NCBI RefSeq assembly: GCF_000614585.1 | Contig: NZ_BAKX01000002.1 | Coordinates: 302,704-366,703, forward strand | Source: Porphyromonas gingivicanis JCM 15907 | GTDB lineage: Bacteria; Bacteroidota; Bacteroidia; Bacteroidales; Porphyromonadaceae | Reading direction: 5' to 3' | DNA length: 64,000 nucleotides | Shown here: positions 48,317 to 56,993 of the stretch, one piece after another | How the letters are laid out: each line of letters opens with the position of its first letter | Numbering within the stretch: the stretch's first letter is position 1 | Program-made: the position numbers and the translations under genes | The notes under the pieces: model-generated | What the model was told of the DNA's origin: nothing | Seen by the model: the letters and a program-made list of their open reading frames with translations, nothing else | Databases searched by the model: none

Positions 48317-49686
48317 TTAAGCTTTCTTTTCGGTGGAAGAAATCAAAGCCTGTACCTTACTTCGAAATTGGTCGCCTCGGTCTTCGTAATTCTTAAAGAG
48401 GTCAAAACTGGCACAAGCAGGAGAGAGAAGCACCACATCTCCTGTCTGAGAAAGGGTGCGAGCATGATGTAGCATCTCATCGATAGAGCGAGCATCTCTA
48501 ATGTCGGTTATCTTGTTGTCAAAGAAAGCGTGTAGCTTGTTGTTATCCACGCCCATAAAAATCAATGCTTTGCAGCGTGAACGTACCAATTCTTCTATTT
48601 CGGAGTAGTCGTTACCTTTATCAGTACCGCCCAATACAAGTATTACGGGGCGGGTCTGTGCCTCTAAAGCATAGTAAGTAGACTGTATGTTGGTTGCCTT
48701 GCTGTCATTGATGTAGAGTACTCCATCTACTATACCCACGGGTTCTATACGGTGAGGCACATTAACAAAATGATGCAAGGCTTCATAAAGGGCCTCGTTA
48801 TTAACCCCCATCGCCCTTGCTGCTAAGCCTACAGCCATAGCGTTGAGAAGGTTGTGTTTACCCATAAGAGCCAAATCTTTCTGTGCTATGGAGAAAGCAG
48901 GTAGTTGGTCAGTGGGGGCAAAGTATAGGGTCTCGTTCAATGAATTTAAGTAGCGTTGCCTTTCCCCTCTAAAGAAAACGAAAGAGTTGCATAGCTCGGA
49001 GGCATTGCCTGCAAAGTTTGTGTTATAAAAGTATCTTCTTGCCAGTATATGAAATAATCTTGCTCAGAGAGATTGCGTGTGATACGCATTTTGGATTGAG
49101 CATAGAACTCGAATTTATATTCGTAGCGGTCTAAGTGGTCGGGGGTAATATTGAGTACAACGGCAATATGGGGGTGGAAGTTGACTGTGCCATCTAACTG
49201 AAAACTACTCAGCTCGGCAACGTAGTACTCATGGGGGGCTTCTGCCACTAAGCGAGCTAAGGAGACACCAATGTTACCACAGGCGATAGCATCTTTACCC
49301 GCTTTTTGAAGTACGTGGGTAAGCCAAGTAGTCGTGGTCGTTTTACCATTTGAGCCTGTGATAGCTATTATCTTGTTTTCGGGAGATAAATAGCGTGCGG
49401 CAAACTCAATCTCACTAATTACCGAAATGCCTCGTTTGCGAAATTCTACAATCATAGGAGCAGAGTCTGGTATACCTGGGCTTTTTATGACCTCAGTAAC
49501 TTCGGTAAGCCAAGAGGTAGAGTGTCCTCCCTCTTCGAAAGCTATGCTATGCCGAGTTAATTCCGCACGATGCACCTCTTTGAGTGTGCCACTATCGCTC
49601 AGACGACAAGGGATATTCATTTTTTTTGCCAATAGAGCTGCTCCAACACCGCTCTCTCCACCGCCTAATATGAGAAGATAAGACAT
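48317..49686 (-). CDS. murD: UDP-N-acetylmuramoylalanine--D-glutamate ligase (one frameshift)
   Basis: Two minus-strand frames (49686-48946 and 48940-48317) join into a 456-residue MurD when one base is restored in a run of four C on the plus strand (48964-48967), giving SFSLEGERQRYLNSLNETLYF. The N-terminal domain has LILGGGESGVGAALLAKK, the ATP loop is AITGSNGKTTTTTWL, and the rest has HNLLNAMAVGLAARAMG and VLVLGGTDKGNDYSEI. It adds D-Glu to UDP-MurNAc-L-Ala. As a core wall gene it is unlikely to be a real pseudogene. mraY, murE and ftsI, which usually precede it, are absent here. Confidence 0.95.
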
Positions 49687-50013
49687 GATAAACTGATACT
49701 TTTACCCTGATATGTTTCGATAGTAAGTAACTTTTTCAAGAGTTAGCGGATTAAAAACAAGGTGACGTGTTGCCCACTATTCCCCTCTGCCCTACACCTT
49801 AATGATAGTTCATTTCTGCAAAGTTTAGCAAAGAGACTTTTTGTTACTGTCTTTTAGGTGTTTGTGCGATGCTTTTTTATCAACTCCTACTGAGTAGCCC
49901 TCTCCACGGAAAAAAGAGTACATAAGCTCTTATTAAATGGGGAGAAGTAGTTCCTTTTAAGCCTCTTAACTATGTAAGTTGTTGGGTAAAAATGCCTACT
50001 CTTGAATGTGATA

Positions 50014-50021
50014 CAAAGATA
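50014..50021 (-). promoter_or_regulatory. possible -7 box for the murD-ftsQ run
   Basis: The minus strand reads TATCTTTG, about 330 bases before the murD start. It is the only exact TAnnTTTG I see on that strand of the gap; the long leader and lack of a -33 box keep confidence low. Confidence 0.3.
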
Positions 50022-50102
50022 AAACATATATGTGAGACTGGCATAGTCATACGCTTGTGTAATTGCTCTGGAAATGTGTATATAAGTATCCATTAATCCT
50101 TT

Positions 50103-50170
50103 GTCCCAAAAGGGTTATACCTTTTGAGAGTTTACACGGAGGGTTACGATAGTTTGCACAGATGGTTAGG
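50103..50170 (+). repeat. intergenic degenerate tandem repeat, copy D
   Basis: AAAAGGGTTATACCTTTT, then GAGAGTTTACACGGAGGG and AGTTTGCACAGATGGTT, align with copies B and C. It lies in the 49687-50628 gap between the divergent murD and mmdA units, where I find no gene; apart from this repeat and two possible promoter boxes the gap shows nothing else. Confidence 0.6.
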
Positions 50171-50479
50171 GCGGCGAGTTATATTCTCTTGAATGGAAGA
50201 GAGGGTTACACCCTTCCAGAGGGGTTCTTTGGACTCTCTTTTTTCTCTAATACCAACGAGGGTTTGTTAAAAAAGTGGATGGAAACAAGATTTTTGTAAA
50301 CGGATTGATAAGATTAGACAATCGGGTGCACACTTTTGCGGGAAACGTGCAAAACCTTGTTGTATAGCGACAAATCGCTCCTCTCTTTCTTCCCCCAGAA
50401 GCCCTTTTTTTAGGATTTTTCCCTCTTACACCTACTTTCTACCTGCGTGAGGGTATGTGGTTACTTTGCTATTCTTTAG

Positions 50480-50487
50480 TATATTTG
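50480..50487 (+). promoter_or_regulatory. -7 box for the mmd operon
   Basis: TATATTTG, exact TAnnTTTG, about 140 bases before the preferred mmdA start. The -33 region is poor. Confidence 0.45.
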
Positions 50488-50628
50488 CATCGTTCATAAG
50501 GGGCATTTTTAGCGAAAAAGCCTCTGTTTACTGTGCCTTGCTACAAGGTGATTTTCATGTTAAAGATGTCGCCTTGTATTTTGTGTAACAGTGCAAGCAG
50601 AATAGAACAAATCACAGACAGAACAATT

Positions 50629-52182
50629 ATGAGTCAACAGTTAGAAAAGATTAAAGAGCTTGTTGCCAAAAGGGAAGAGGCTCGTCTTGGAGGAGGTGTT
50701 AAGCGTATCGAAGCGCAGCACGAAAAGGGAAAATATACAGCTCGTGAGCGTATCGCTATGTTGCTCGACGAGGGTAGCTTCGAAGAAATCGATATGTTTG
50801 CCATGCACCGTTCTTCCTATTTCGGATTGGATAAAAAGAAGTTTTTAGGAGATGGAGTGGTCGTAGGTAGTGGTACTATTGATGGTCGCTTAGTGTATAT
50901 TCATGCACAAGACTTTACTGTATTTGGTGGAGGCTTGGGGGAGATGCAGGCTGCCAAAATATGCAAGGTGTTGGATTTGGCTATGAAGGTAGGAGCACCT
51001 GTTATCGGTATTAACGATTCGGGTGGTGCTCGTATCCAAGAGGGGGTAAACTCTCTCTGTGGTTTTGGCGAGATTTTTCAACGCAATATCATGGCTTCGG
51101 GGGTAGTGCCTCAGATTTCAGGTATCTTCGGTCCCTGTGCTGGAGGTTCTGTGTACTCTCCAGCTCTTACGGATTTCAATATCATGGTGCGTGGTACCAG
51201 TTATATGTTCTTGACGGGTCCTAAGGTGGTGAAGACCGTAACAGGAGAAGATGTTTCTCAAGAAGACCTCGGGGGGGCTAACGTACACTCTGTAAAGAGT
51301 GGTGTAGCACACTTCGCAGCAGATACAGAAGAGGAAGGACTTGCTTTGATACGCAAGCTCTTGAGCTATCTCCCTCAAAACAATATGGAAGAGGCTCCTT
51401 ATGTGCCTTGTACAGATCCAGTAGATAGAGCCGAAGAGCTTCTTAACGAGATTATCCCAGATGAACCTAACCGTCCTTACGATATGTATCAAGTGATTGG
51501 TGCAATTGTCGATAACGGAGAGTTCCTCGAAGTGCATGCCGACTATGCTCGAAATATCATTGTTGGTTTCTGCCGTTTCAATGGAATGAGTGTAGGTATC
51601 GTAGCCAATCAACCACAGGTAATGGCGGGTAGCTTGGATAGTAACTCTTCGCGTAAGGCAGCTCGCTTTGTTCGTTTCTGCGATGCTTTCAATATACCTA
51701 TCGTATCTTTGGTAGATGTGCCAGGCTTCCTCCCAGGCACAGGGCAGGAGTACAATGGAGTTATTGCACACGGAGCGAAACTTCTCTATGCCTATGGAGA
51801 GGCTACCGTACCCAAGATAACCGTTACTTTACGCAAGGCCTATGGAGGGGCTTATATTGTGATGGGGTCTAAACATATGCGTAATGATTTGAATTATGCT
51901 TGGCCCTCTGCAGAGATTGCCGTAATGGGTCCATCGGGAGCTGTTGAAGTTGTCTTTTCTAAAGAAGTGGCAGCGGCAGAAGACCCTGCTAAGGCTGCTA
52001 TGGAAAAGGAAGCCGAGTACCGTGCCACCTTTGCCAACCCCTATAATGCGGCTTCGTATGGCTATATTGACGATATTATTGAGCCTCGCAATACACGTTT
52101 CCGTGTAATCCGTGCTTTGGAGCAACTTCGCACCAAGAAGCAAAGTCTCCCTGCAAAGAAACATGATAACTTACCTCTATAA
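50629..52182 (+). CDS. mmdA: methylmalonyl-CoA decarboxylase / acyl-CoA carboxylase carboxyltransferase subunit
   Basis: A 517-residue protein from ATG 50629; the frame is open upstream but the family begins at MSQQLEKIKELVAKREEA. The crotonase-like halves are clear: GGGLGEMQAAKICKVLDLA, INDSGGARIQEGVNSLCGFG, IFGPCAGGSVYSPALTDF, then FVRFCDAFNIPIVSLVDVPG and GKxxY-like KAYGGAYIVMGSKHM. It moves the carboxyl group from methylmalonyl-CoA to biotin on the BCCP subunit. With a membrane beta subunit downstream, a Na+-pumping decarboxylase fits better than a carboxylase. It supports succinate-to-propionate fermentation. Confidence 0.93.
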   Translation: MSQQLEKIKELVAKREEARLGGGVKRIEAQHEKGKYTARERIAMLLDEGSFEEIDMFAMHRSSYFGLDKKKFLGDGVVVGSGTIDGRLVYIHAQDFTVFGGGLGEMQAAKICKVLDLAMKVGAPVIGINDSGGARIQEGVNSLCGFGEIFQRNIMASGVVPQISGIFGPCAGGSVYSPALTDFNIMVRGTSYMFLTGPKVVKTVTGEDVSQEDLGGANVHSVKSGVAHFAADTEEEGLALIRKLLSYLPQNNMEEAPYVPCTDPVDRAEELLNEIIPDEPNRPYDMYQVIGAIVDNGEFLEVHADYARNIIVGFCRFNGMSVGIVANQPQVMAGSLDSNSSRKAARFVRFCDAFNIPIVSLVDVPGFLPGTGQEYNGVIAHGAKLLYAYGEATVPKITVTLRKAYGGAYIVMGSKHMRNDLNYAWPSAEIAVMGPSGAVEVVFSKEVAAAEDPAKAAMEKEAEYRATFANPYNAASYGYIDDIIEPRNTRFRVIRALEQLRTKKQSLPAKKHDNLPL

Positions 52183-52187
52183 TTAAG

Positions 52188-53137
52188 ATGCGTACCTATT
52201 ATATATGGAGAGCGCTTTGCCACTCCTTGATTATTGGCACAGCGTTGGTTTTGTCGCTCACCTCGGTACATGCACAGAGTATAACCTCTGTACGCATCAA
52301 TGAGGTTGTGGTCGATAATACCAAGGGGGTAGTGAACCCCTACGGTCAGCGTGTAGGGTGGATTGAACTCCACAATGCTGGAGCGGCAACGGTCAATGTG
52401 AAGGGCTGTTACCTAACCGATGATTTGGATAATCTCAAGAAGTATCGCATCCCAATGACTGATGCACGGACCATATTACCCCCTTATCAACAAGCGTTGT
52501 TTTGGGCAGATGGTGTTCCTGCAAGGGGTGCCTTACACCTAAACTTTGTTTTAACTCCTGGGGTCGAGCAGACCATAGCTTTGGTGGATACCGATGGAGC
52601 TACCATCATCGACCAAGTAAAGGTTCCTGCCACTCTACTACAAGACGCTTCGTGGGCTCGTATCCCTGATGGTGTTTTGGAAACAGTTAATCCAACGTGT
52701 GGCAGGAGCTGAGTGAGCCTACCCCCGCCTCTAAGAATATGATGCCAGAGATCAATGAAAAGGTAGAGCGCATCAAGGTTGAAGATGCCAAGGGAGGGAT
52801 TATGACTATTACTGCAATGCTTGTTGTCTTTTCAGGCTTGCTCCTTTTGGCTCTTTGCTTTACTGCTGTGGGACGCTTTGCTGTACGTTTGTCTGCTCGC
52901 AACAAGGCAAAAGCTACTGGGGTAAAACCCTCTGTTACTCCTTCAAAGAGTAGTACGGAAGAGGAAGCTTTTGTGGCGATATCTATGGCGCTTGTTGAAG
53001 CTACTGAAGAGGTGCATGACGAGGAGAGCGGAGTGCTTACCATAGAGCGTAGTGAGACCTCTGCCTCTGCATGGAGTATGAAAGCTCATAATCAGCGAGT
53101 GTCTGTACAACGTTATCCTTTCAAAAGCCGTTCGTAA
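52188..53137 (+). CDS. lamin-tail-domain protein fused to an OadG/gamma-type sodium-pump subunit (one frameshift)
   Basis: Two frames (52188-52712 and 52697-53137) form a 316-residue protein when one base is restored near 52694-52697. It has a signal peptide (LSLTSVHAQS), a lamin-tail-like domain (VRINEVVVDN, GWIELHNAGAATVNVKGCYL), then a single TM helix (ITAMLVVFSGLLLLALCFTA) and a charged tail, as in OadG/MmdD subunits. OadG helps hold the carboxyltransferase to the membrane beta subunit. The lamin-tail part would lie in the periplasm. It sits five bases after mmdA, in the operon slot of a gamma/delta subunit. Confidence 0.75.
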
Positions 53138-53200
53138 CATAGTGAGCAAACGGAGTATATACAACATTTTAACCAATAGATATTCAATCGGATACGATAT

Positions 53201-53626
53201 ATGAAAGAGTATAAATACAAAATTAATGGCAATGATTATGCCGTTAAAATCAATAAGATTGAAAATAACGAAGCCGAGGTAGAGGTAAATGGTAAAAGTT
53301 ATTCGGTGGAACTCGTTCGTGAAGAAAAACAGGCTCCAAAACCTGTGGTAAGGCGAGTACAACCTACCCCCTCTGTTTCTTCTGCTCCAAAGCCAGCTGT
53401 TGCCTCTGGTGTTAAGGGAGGGATAAAGTCTCCTCTACCTGGTGTTATCTTAGAGCTCTCGGTAGCTGTGGGTGATGAGGTCAAGAGAGGACAGCGCGTG
53501 GCCATACTCGAAGCTATGAAGATGGAGAACAATATCAATAGTGATCGTGATGGTAAGGTGCTCGAGATAAAGGTGCAAAAAGGAGATTCTATCCTTGAAG
53601 GTACTGATATCCTCATTATAGGTTGA
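53201..53626 (+). CDS. mmdC: biotin carboxyl carrier subunit of the decarboxylase
   Basis: A 141-residue protein with an N-terminal beta part, a Pro/Ala/Val-rich linker (about residues 45-70) and a C-terminal biotinyl domain. The biotin site is ILEAMKMENN with Lys107 inside A-M-K-M. The linker lets the arm swing between MmdA and MmdB. It lies between the gamma-type subunit and mmdB, as expected for Na+-pump decarboxylases. Confidence 0.93.
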   Translation: MKEYKYKINGNDYAVKINKIENNEAEVEVNGKSYSVELVREEKQAPKPVVRRVQPTPSVSSAPKPAVASGVKGGIKSPLPGVILELSVAVGDEVKRGQRVAILEAMKMENNINSDRDGKVLEIKVQKGDSILEGTDILIIG

Positions 53627-53646
53627 ACTAAATAACCCAAACAGCA

Positions 53647-54804
53647 ATGAATTTCGGACAGTTTTTAATGGAGAATTTAGAGATATTTTTCTCCTATACC
53701 GGCTTTGCTAATGCTACCTTGGGGCATTGGGTTATGATGGCAGTCGGTCTGTTATTTATCTTCTTAGCCATTCGTTTCGACTTCGAGCCTCTGCTTTTAA
53801 TTCCTATCGGTTTCGGCATGTTGATTGGAAATATTCCTTTCAAGGATGCTGGTTTGCAGGTGGGGATTTATGAGGAGGGGTCTGTCTTGAATATCCTTTA
53901 TCAAGGTGTCAAGCAGGGGTGGTATCCGCCTCTTATTTTCCTTGGTATTGGGGCTATGACGGATTTCTCGGCGCTTATTTCGAACCCCAAACTCATGCTT
54001 ATCGGAGCCGCTGCTCAGTTCGGTATTTTTGGGGCTTATATAATTGCTCTTTTGGTAGGCTTTGAGCCTAATCAAGCGGGAGCTATCGGTATTATCGGTG
54101 GAGCAGATGGTCCAACAGCGATCTTCCTGTCATCAAAATTAGCTCCAGAGTTTATGGGAGCTATTGCGGTTTCTGCTTACTCCTATATGGCACTTGTTCC
54201 CATTATACAGCCTCCTTTTATGCGTTTGCTAACAACCAAAAAGGAGCGTGTTATCCGTATGAAGACACCTCGTCCTGTATCTAAAACGGAGAAAGTGATT
54301 TTCCCCATCGTAGGTTTGTTCCTTACCACTTTTTTAGTGCCTTCTGGTTTACCTCTCTTGGGGATGTTATTCTTTGGTAATTTGCTCAAGGAAAGCGGTG
54401 TAACAAAGCGTTTGGCAGATACAGCTAAAGGGCCTTTGATTGATACCATTACAATCCTTTTGGGGGTTACCGTGGGAGCTTCTACGCAAGCCACAGAGTT
54501 CCTTACTTTCAATTCAGTAAAGATATTTGGTTTGGGTGCTCTTTCTTTTGTTGTAGCCACGTGTACGGGAGTGCTCTTTGTTAAACTTATGAATCTCTTT
54601 TTGAAGAAAGAGAATAAGATTAACCCTCTTATTGGTAACGCTGGGGTTTCTGCAGTACCAGATTCTGCGCGTATATCGCAAGTAGAAGGTCTCAAGGCAG
54701 ATCCCTCTAATTATTTATTGATGCATGCCATGGGACCCAATGTAGCAGGAGTAATTGGGTCTGCTCTTGCTGCGGGAGTGCTGTTGGGCTTCTTAGGCTC
54801 TTAA
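53647..54804 (+). CDS. mmdB: Na+-translocating decarboxylase beta subunit
   Basis: A 385-residue polytopic membrane protein. Motifs match OadB/MmdB/GcdB: FDFEPLLLIPIGFGMLIGNIPF, FLGIGAMTDFSALISNP with the key Asp, GAIGIIGGADGPTAIFLSSK and NVAGVIGSALAAGVLLGF. It decarboxylates carboxybiotin and pumps Na+ out. The start follows the BCCP stop by 20 bases. The Na+ gradient could drive the antiporter or other Na+-coupled transport. Confidence 0.95.
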   Translation: MNFGQFLMENLEIFFSYTGFANATLGHWVMMAVGLLFIFLAIRFDFEPLLLIPIGFGMLIGNIPFKDAGLQVGIYEEGSVLNILYQGVKQGWYPPLIFLGIGAMTDFSALISNPKLMLIGAAAQFGIFGAYIIALLVGFEPNQAGAIGIIGGADGPTAIFLSSKLAPEFMGAIAVSAYSYMALVPIIQPPFMRLLTTKKERVIRMKTPRPVSKTEKVIFPIVGLFLTTFLVPSGLPLLGMLFFGNLLKESGVTKRLADTAKGPLIDTITILLGVTVGASTQATEFLTFNSVKIFGLGALSFVVATCTGVLFVKLMNLFLKKENKINPLIGNAGVSAVPDSARISQVEGLKADPSNYLLMHAMGPNVAGVIGSALAAGVLLGFLGS

Positions 54805-54849
54805 ATGGGTTAGTGTAAGATTCGAATCGAACAAACACAAATTTCGTAT

Positions 54850-54890
54850 AGACGGACGGGAAGAAGTTACTCTTTCTGTCCGTCTTTATT
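54850..54890 (+). terminator. terminator of the mmd operon
   Basis: AGACGGAC / GTCCGTCT, an 8-bp perfect stem around a 20-base loop, then TTATTT. Between it and the next promoter (55144) no gene is seen. Confidence 0.75.
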
Positions 54891-55143
54891 TAGAGGATTG
54901 TTGGTGTTTACATAGCTTTTTCCCTTTTCCCCTTTCGGAAGGCTTAGTGAGAAATAGGGCAGACAAGGCGAAACTTTTGTACAATACCTTTCTGTATTGT
55001 TATCCACTTTCAGCTTCAATTTTAATGCTTTATTATTCTGATGCCCCTTGACAGAAAATGTCTCTAAGGTGTGTTTTTTCATCTCTTTGCAGAATTCTCT
55101 TTTTATCTTCTTGTCTTCTTGCAGGTGTTAATACTATTTTTAG

Positions 55144-55175
55144 TTTAAGAGTTTCGCCAAAAGGGTGTATCTTTG
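55144..55175 (+). promoter_or_regulatory. promoter of the Fur-like gene and purA
   Basis: TTTA (55144-55147), 20 bases, TATCTTTG (55168-55175). The box lies inside the upstream extension of the frame, so it supports the ATG at 55207 as the real start. Confidence 0.6.
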
Positions 55176-55206
55176 CAGAGGCTATCTGTCATGCCTAAAC
55201 AGTATT

Positions 55207-55707
55207 ATGCAGAAGAAACCTTCTATACTTGAATTAGAGCGAGTTATGGATGATTATCTATTAGCTTGCCAGCTCAAGCCAACTCGAGGGCGTTCTAAAA
55301 TATTAGCTACCATTTATACAATGGATAGACCTTTCGATGCTGATACTGTTTTTGAAAAAATGAAACAGGTGGGCTATGCTGTGAGTCGAAGTACTGTCTA
55401 CACGACATTAGATTTGTTGAGTCGTTGTGGTGTCCTAATCCGTTTAGCTCGCAGCAATGCTTCTGTTTATCTTTTTGCGTGGCGGTGCGTGGGCTACTCT
55501 TTGGTTTTTTGTACAGAGTGCGGTAAAGTCAATTATTATAGACAAACATCGCTTATCCGTCGGTTGCAGTTGTTGCAACCTCCTCGATTTCGTAAACGAC
55601 AGTCCATTGTTTTGACCTTGGGGAATTGTGATGACTGTGCCAAAAGGCTCAAAGGATTGGCGAATAAGAAAAATGAATTATCAAAAACAGAACAAACATC
55701 AAAATAA
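55207..55707 (+). CDS. Fur-family-like regulator lacking histidines
   Basis: A 166-residue protein. The N-terminal winged helix fits Fur/PerR: TRGRSKILATIYTMDRPFDAD and SRSTVYTTLDLLSRCGVL. The dimer part keeps two C-x-x-C pairs (FCTECGK and NCDDCAK) for a structural zinc. It has no histidine at all, so the usual His-rich regulatory metal sites of Fur, Zur or PerR are missing. It may respond to another signal or be constitutive. It lies 11 bases before purA and probably shares its transcript. Target unknown. Confidence 0.85.
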   Translation: MQKKPSILELERVMDDYLLACQLKPTRGRSKILATIYTMDRPFDADTVFEKMKQVGYAVSRSTVYTTLDLLSRCGVLIRLARSNASVYLFAWRCVGYSLVFCTECGKVNYYRQTSLIRRLQLLQPPRFRKRQSIVLTLGNCDDCAKRLKGLANKKNELSKTEQTSK

Positions 55708-55718
55708 AAAAGAACTGT

Positions 55719-56984
55719 ATGGGAAAGGTTGATGTACTGCTGGGACTCCAGTGGGGAGATGAAGGCAAGGGTAAAATCGTAGATGTTTTGACCCCCAATT
55801 ATGATATGGTAGCACGCTTTCAAGGAGGCCCCAATGCTGGTCATACACTCGAGTTTGCTGGAGAGAAGTATGTGTTACGCTCCATTCCTTCAGGAATTTT
55901 TCAGGGAGATAAGGTAAATCTTATTGGTAATGGTGTTGTGTTAGATCCTATCCTCTTTAGAGAGGAGGTTGAAGGACTTCTGAAATGTGGGCATAAGTTG
56001 ACCGAGCGTTTGGTTATTTCTCGTAAGGCGCATCTTATATTACCTACTCATCGATTGTTAGATGCTGCTGGCGAAGTAGCTTTGGGTGCAACGAAAATTG
56101 GTACTACGGGCAAAGGGATTGGACCTACGTATACCGATAAGGTGGCACGTAGAGGTCTTCGTGTGGGCGATATAGAACTTGATTTTCAAGAGCGTTATTC
56201 TCGAGCCAAGCAACGCCACCTCTCTATGTTGCGTGGTATGGGAGTAGAAATACCTGACCTTACAGAAGTAGAAAAGACATTCTTTGAGGCGGTAGAATAT
56301 TTACGTACATTCCGCTTTGTTGATAGTGAGTTTGAAATAAACAATGCACTTCGTACAGGCAAAAAGATATTAGCCGAGGGGGCGCAGGGTTCTATGTTGG
56401 ATATTGATTTCGGTTCTTATCCATTTGTAACATCGAGCAATACGATTTGTGCTGGTAGCTGTATTGGTCTTGGTGTTGCTCCCCACCAGATAGGAGATGT
56501 TTATGGTATCTTCAAAGCCTACTGTACTCGTGTGGGAGAAGGCCCTTTCCCTACCGAACTTTTTGATGAAACAGGTAAACTTTTGGCAGAGCGGGGGCAT
56601 GAGTTCGGCTCTGTGACGGGGCGCCCACGTCGCTGTGGTTGGATAGATTTAGTGGCACTGCGCTATACAATTATGATTAATGGTGTGACCAAATTGATTA
56701 TGATGAAGAGCGATGTTTTAGATACCTTCTCCACTATAAAGGCATGTCGTGCTTACAAAATCGATGGTATAGAGACACGTAACTTCCCCTATTCCATAGA
56801 GCAGACTATAGAACCTGTATATGATACTCTCCCTGGTTGGAACTGCGATTTGACTGCCTATGAAAGAGAGTCCGATTTGCCCAAAGAGTTTTTGGCTTAT
56901 GTGGCCTACTTAGAGCAAGAGTTGGAAGTTCCTATTACAGTTCTTTCTGTAGGACCAGATAGAAAACAAACTATAGTTCGTTAG
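55719..56984 (+). CDS. purA: adenylosuccinate synthetase
   Basis: A 421-residue enzyme that joins aspartate to IMP with GTP, the first step to AMP. The N-terminal GLQWGDEGKGKIVDVL has the catalytic Asp, GGPNAGHTLEF the catalytic His, and GTTGKGIGPTYTDKVARRG and SVTGRPRRCGWID are standard motifs. Length is normal. It follows the Fur-like gene by 11 bases and ends 9 bases before folC, so the three may form one operon. Confidence 0.98.
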   Translation: MGKVDVLLGLQWGDEGKGKIVDVLTPNYDMVARFQGGPNAGHTLEFAGEKYVLRSIPSGIFQGDKVNLIGNGVVLDPILFREEVEGLLKCGHKLTERLVISRKAHLILPTHRLLDAAGEVALGATKIGTTGKGIGPTYTDKVARRGLRVGDIELDFQERYSRAKQRHLSMLRGMGVEIPDLTEVEKTFFEAVEYLRTFRFVDSEFEINNALRTGKKILAEGAQGSMLDIDFGSYPFVTSSNTICAGSCIGLGVAPHQIGDVYGIFKAYCTRVGEGPFPTELFDETGKLLAERGHEFGSVTGRPRRCGWIDLVALRYTIMINGVTKLIMMKSDVLDTFSTIKACRAYKIDGIETRNFPYSIEQTIEPVYDTLPGWNCDLTAYERESDLPKEFLAYVAYLEQELEVPITVLSVGPDRKQTIVR

Positions 56985-56993
56985 TTTCGTCTG

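Noticed and set aside
48317..49686. murD as two separate proteins
   Set aside because: Neither half is a complete Mur ligase; one added base in a C run joins them into a normal 456-residue MurD.
49887..50093. Minus-strand 68-codon frame in the murD-mmdA gap
   Set aside because: No domain, no signal peptide and it overlaps a possible promoter; most likely chance.
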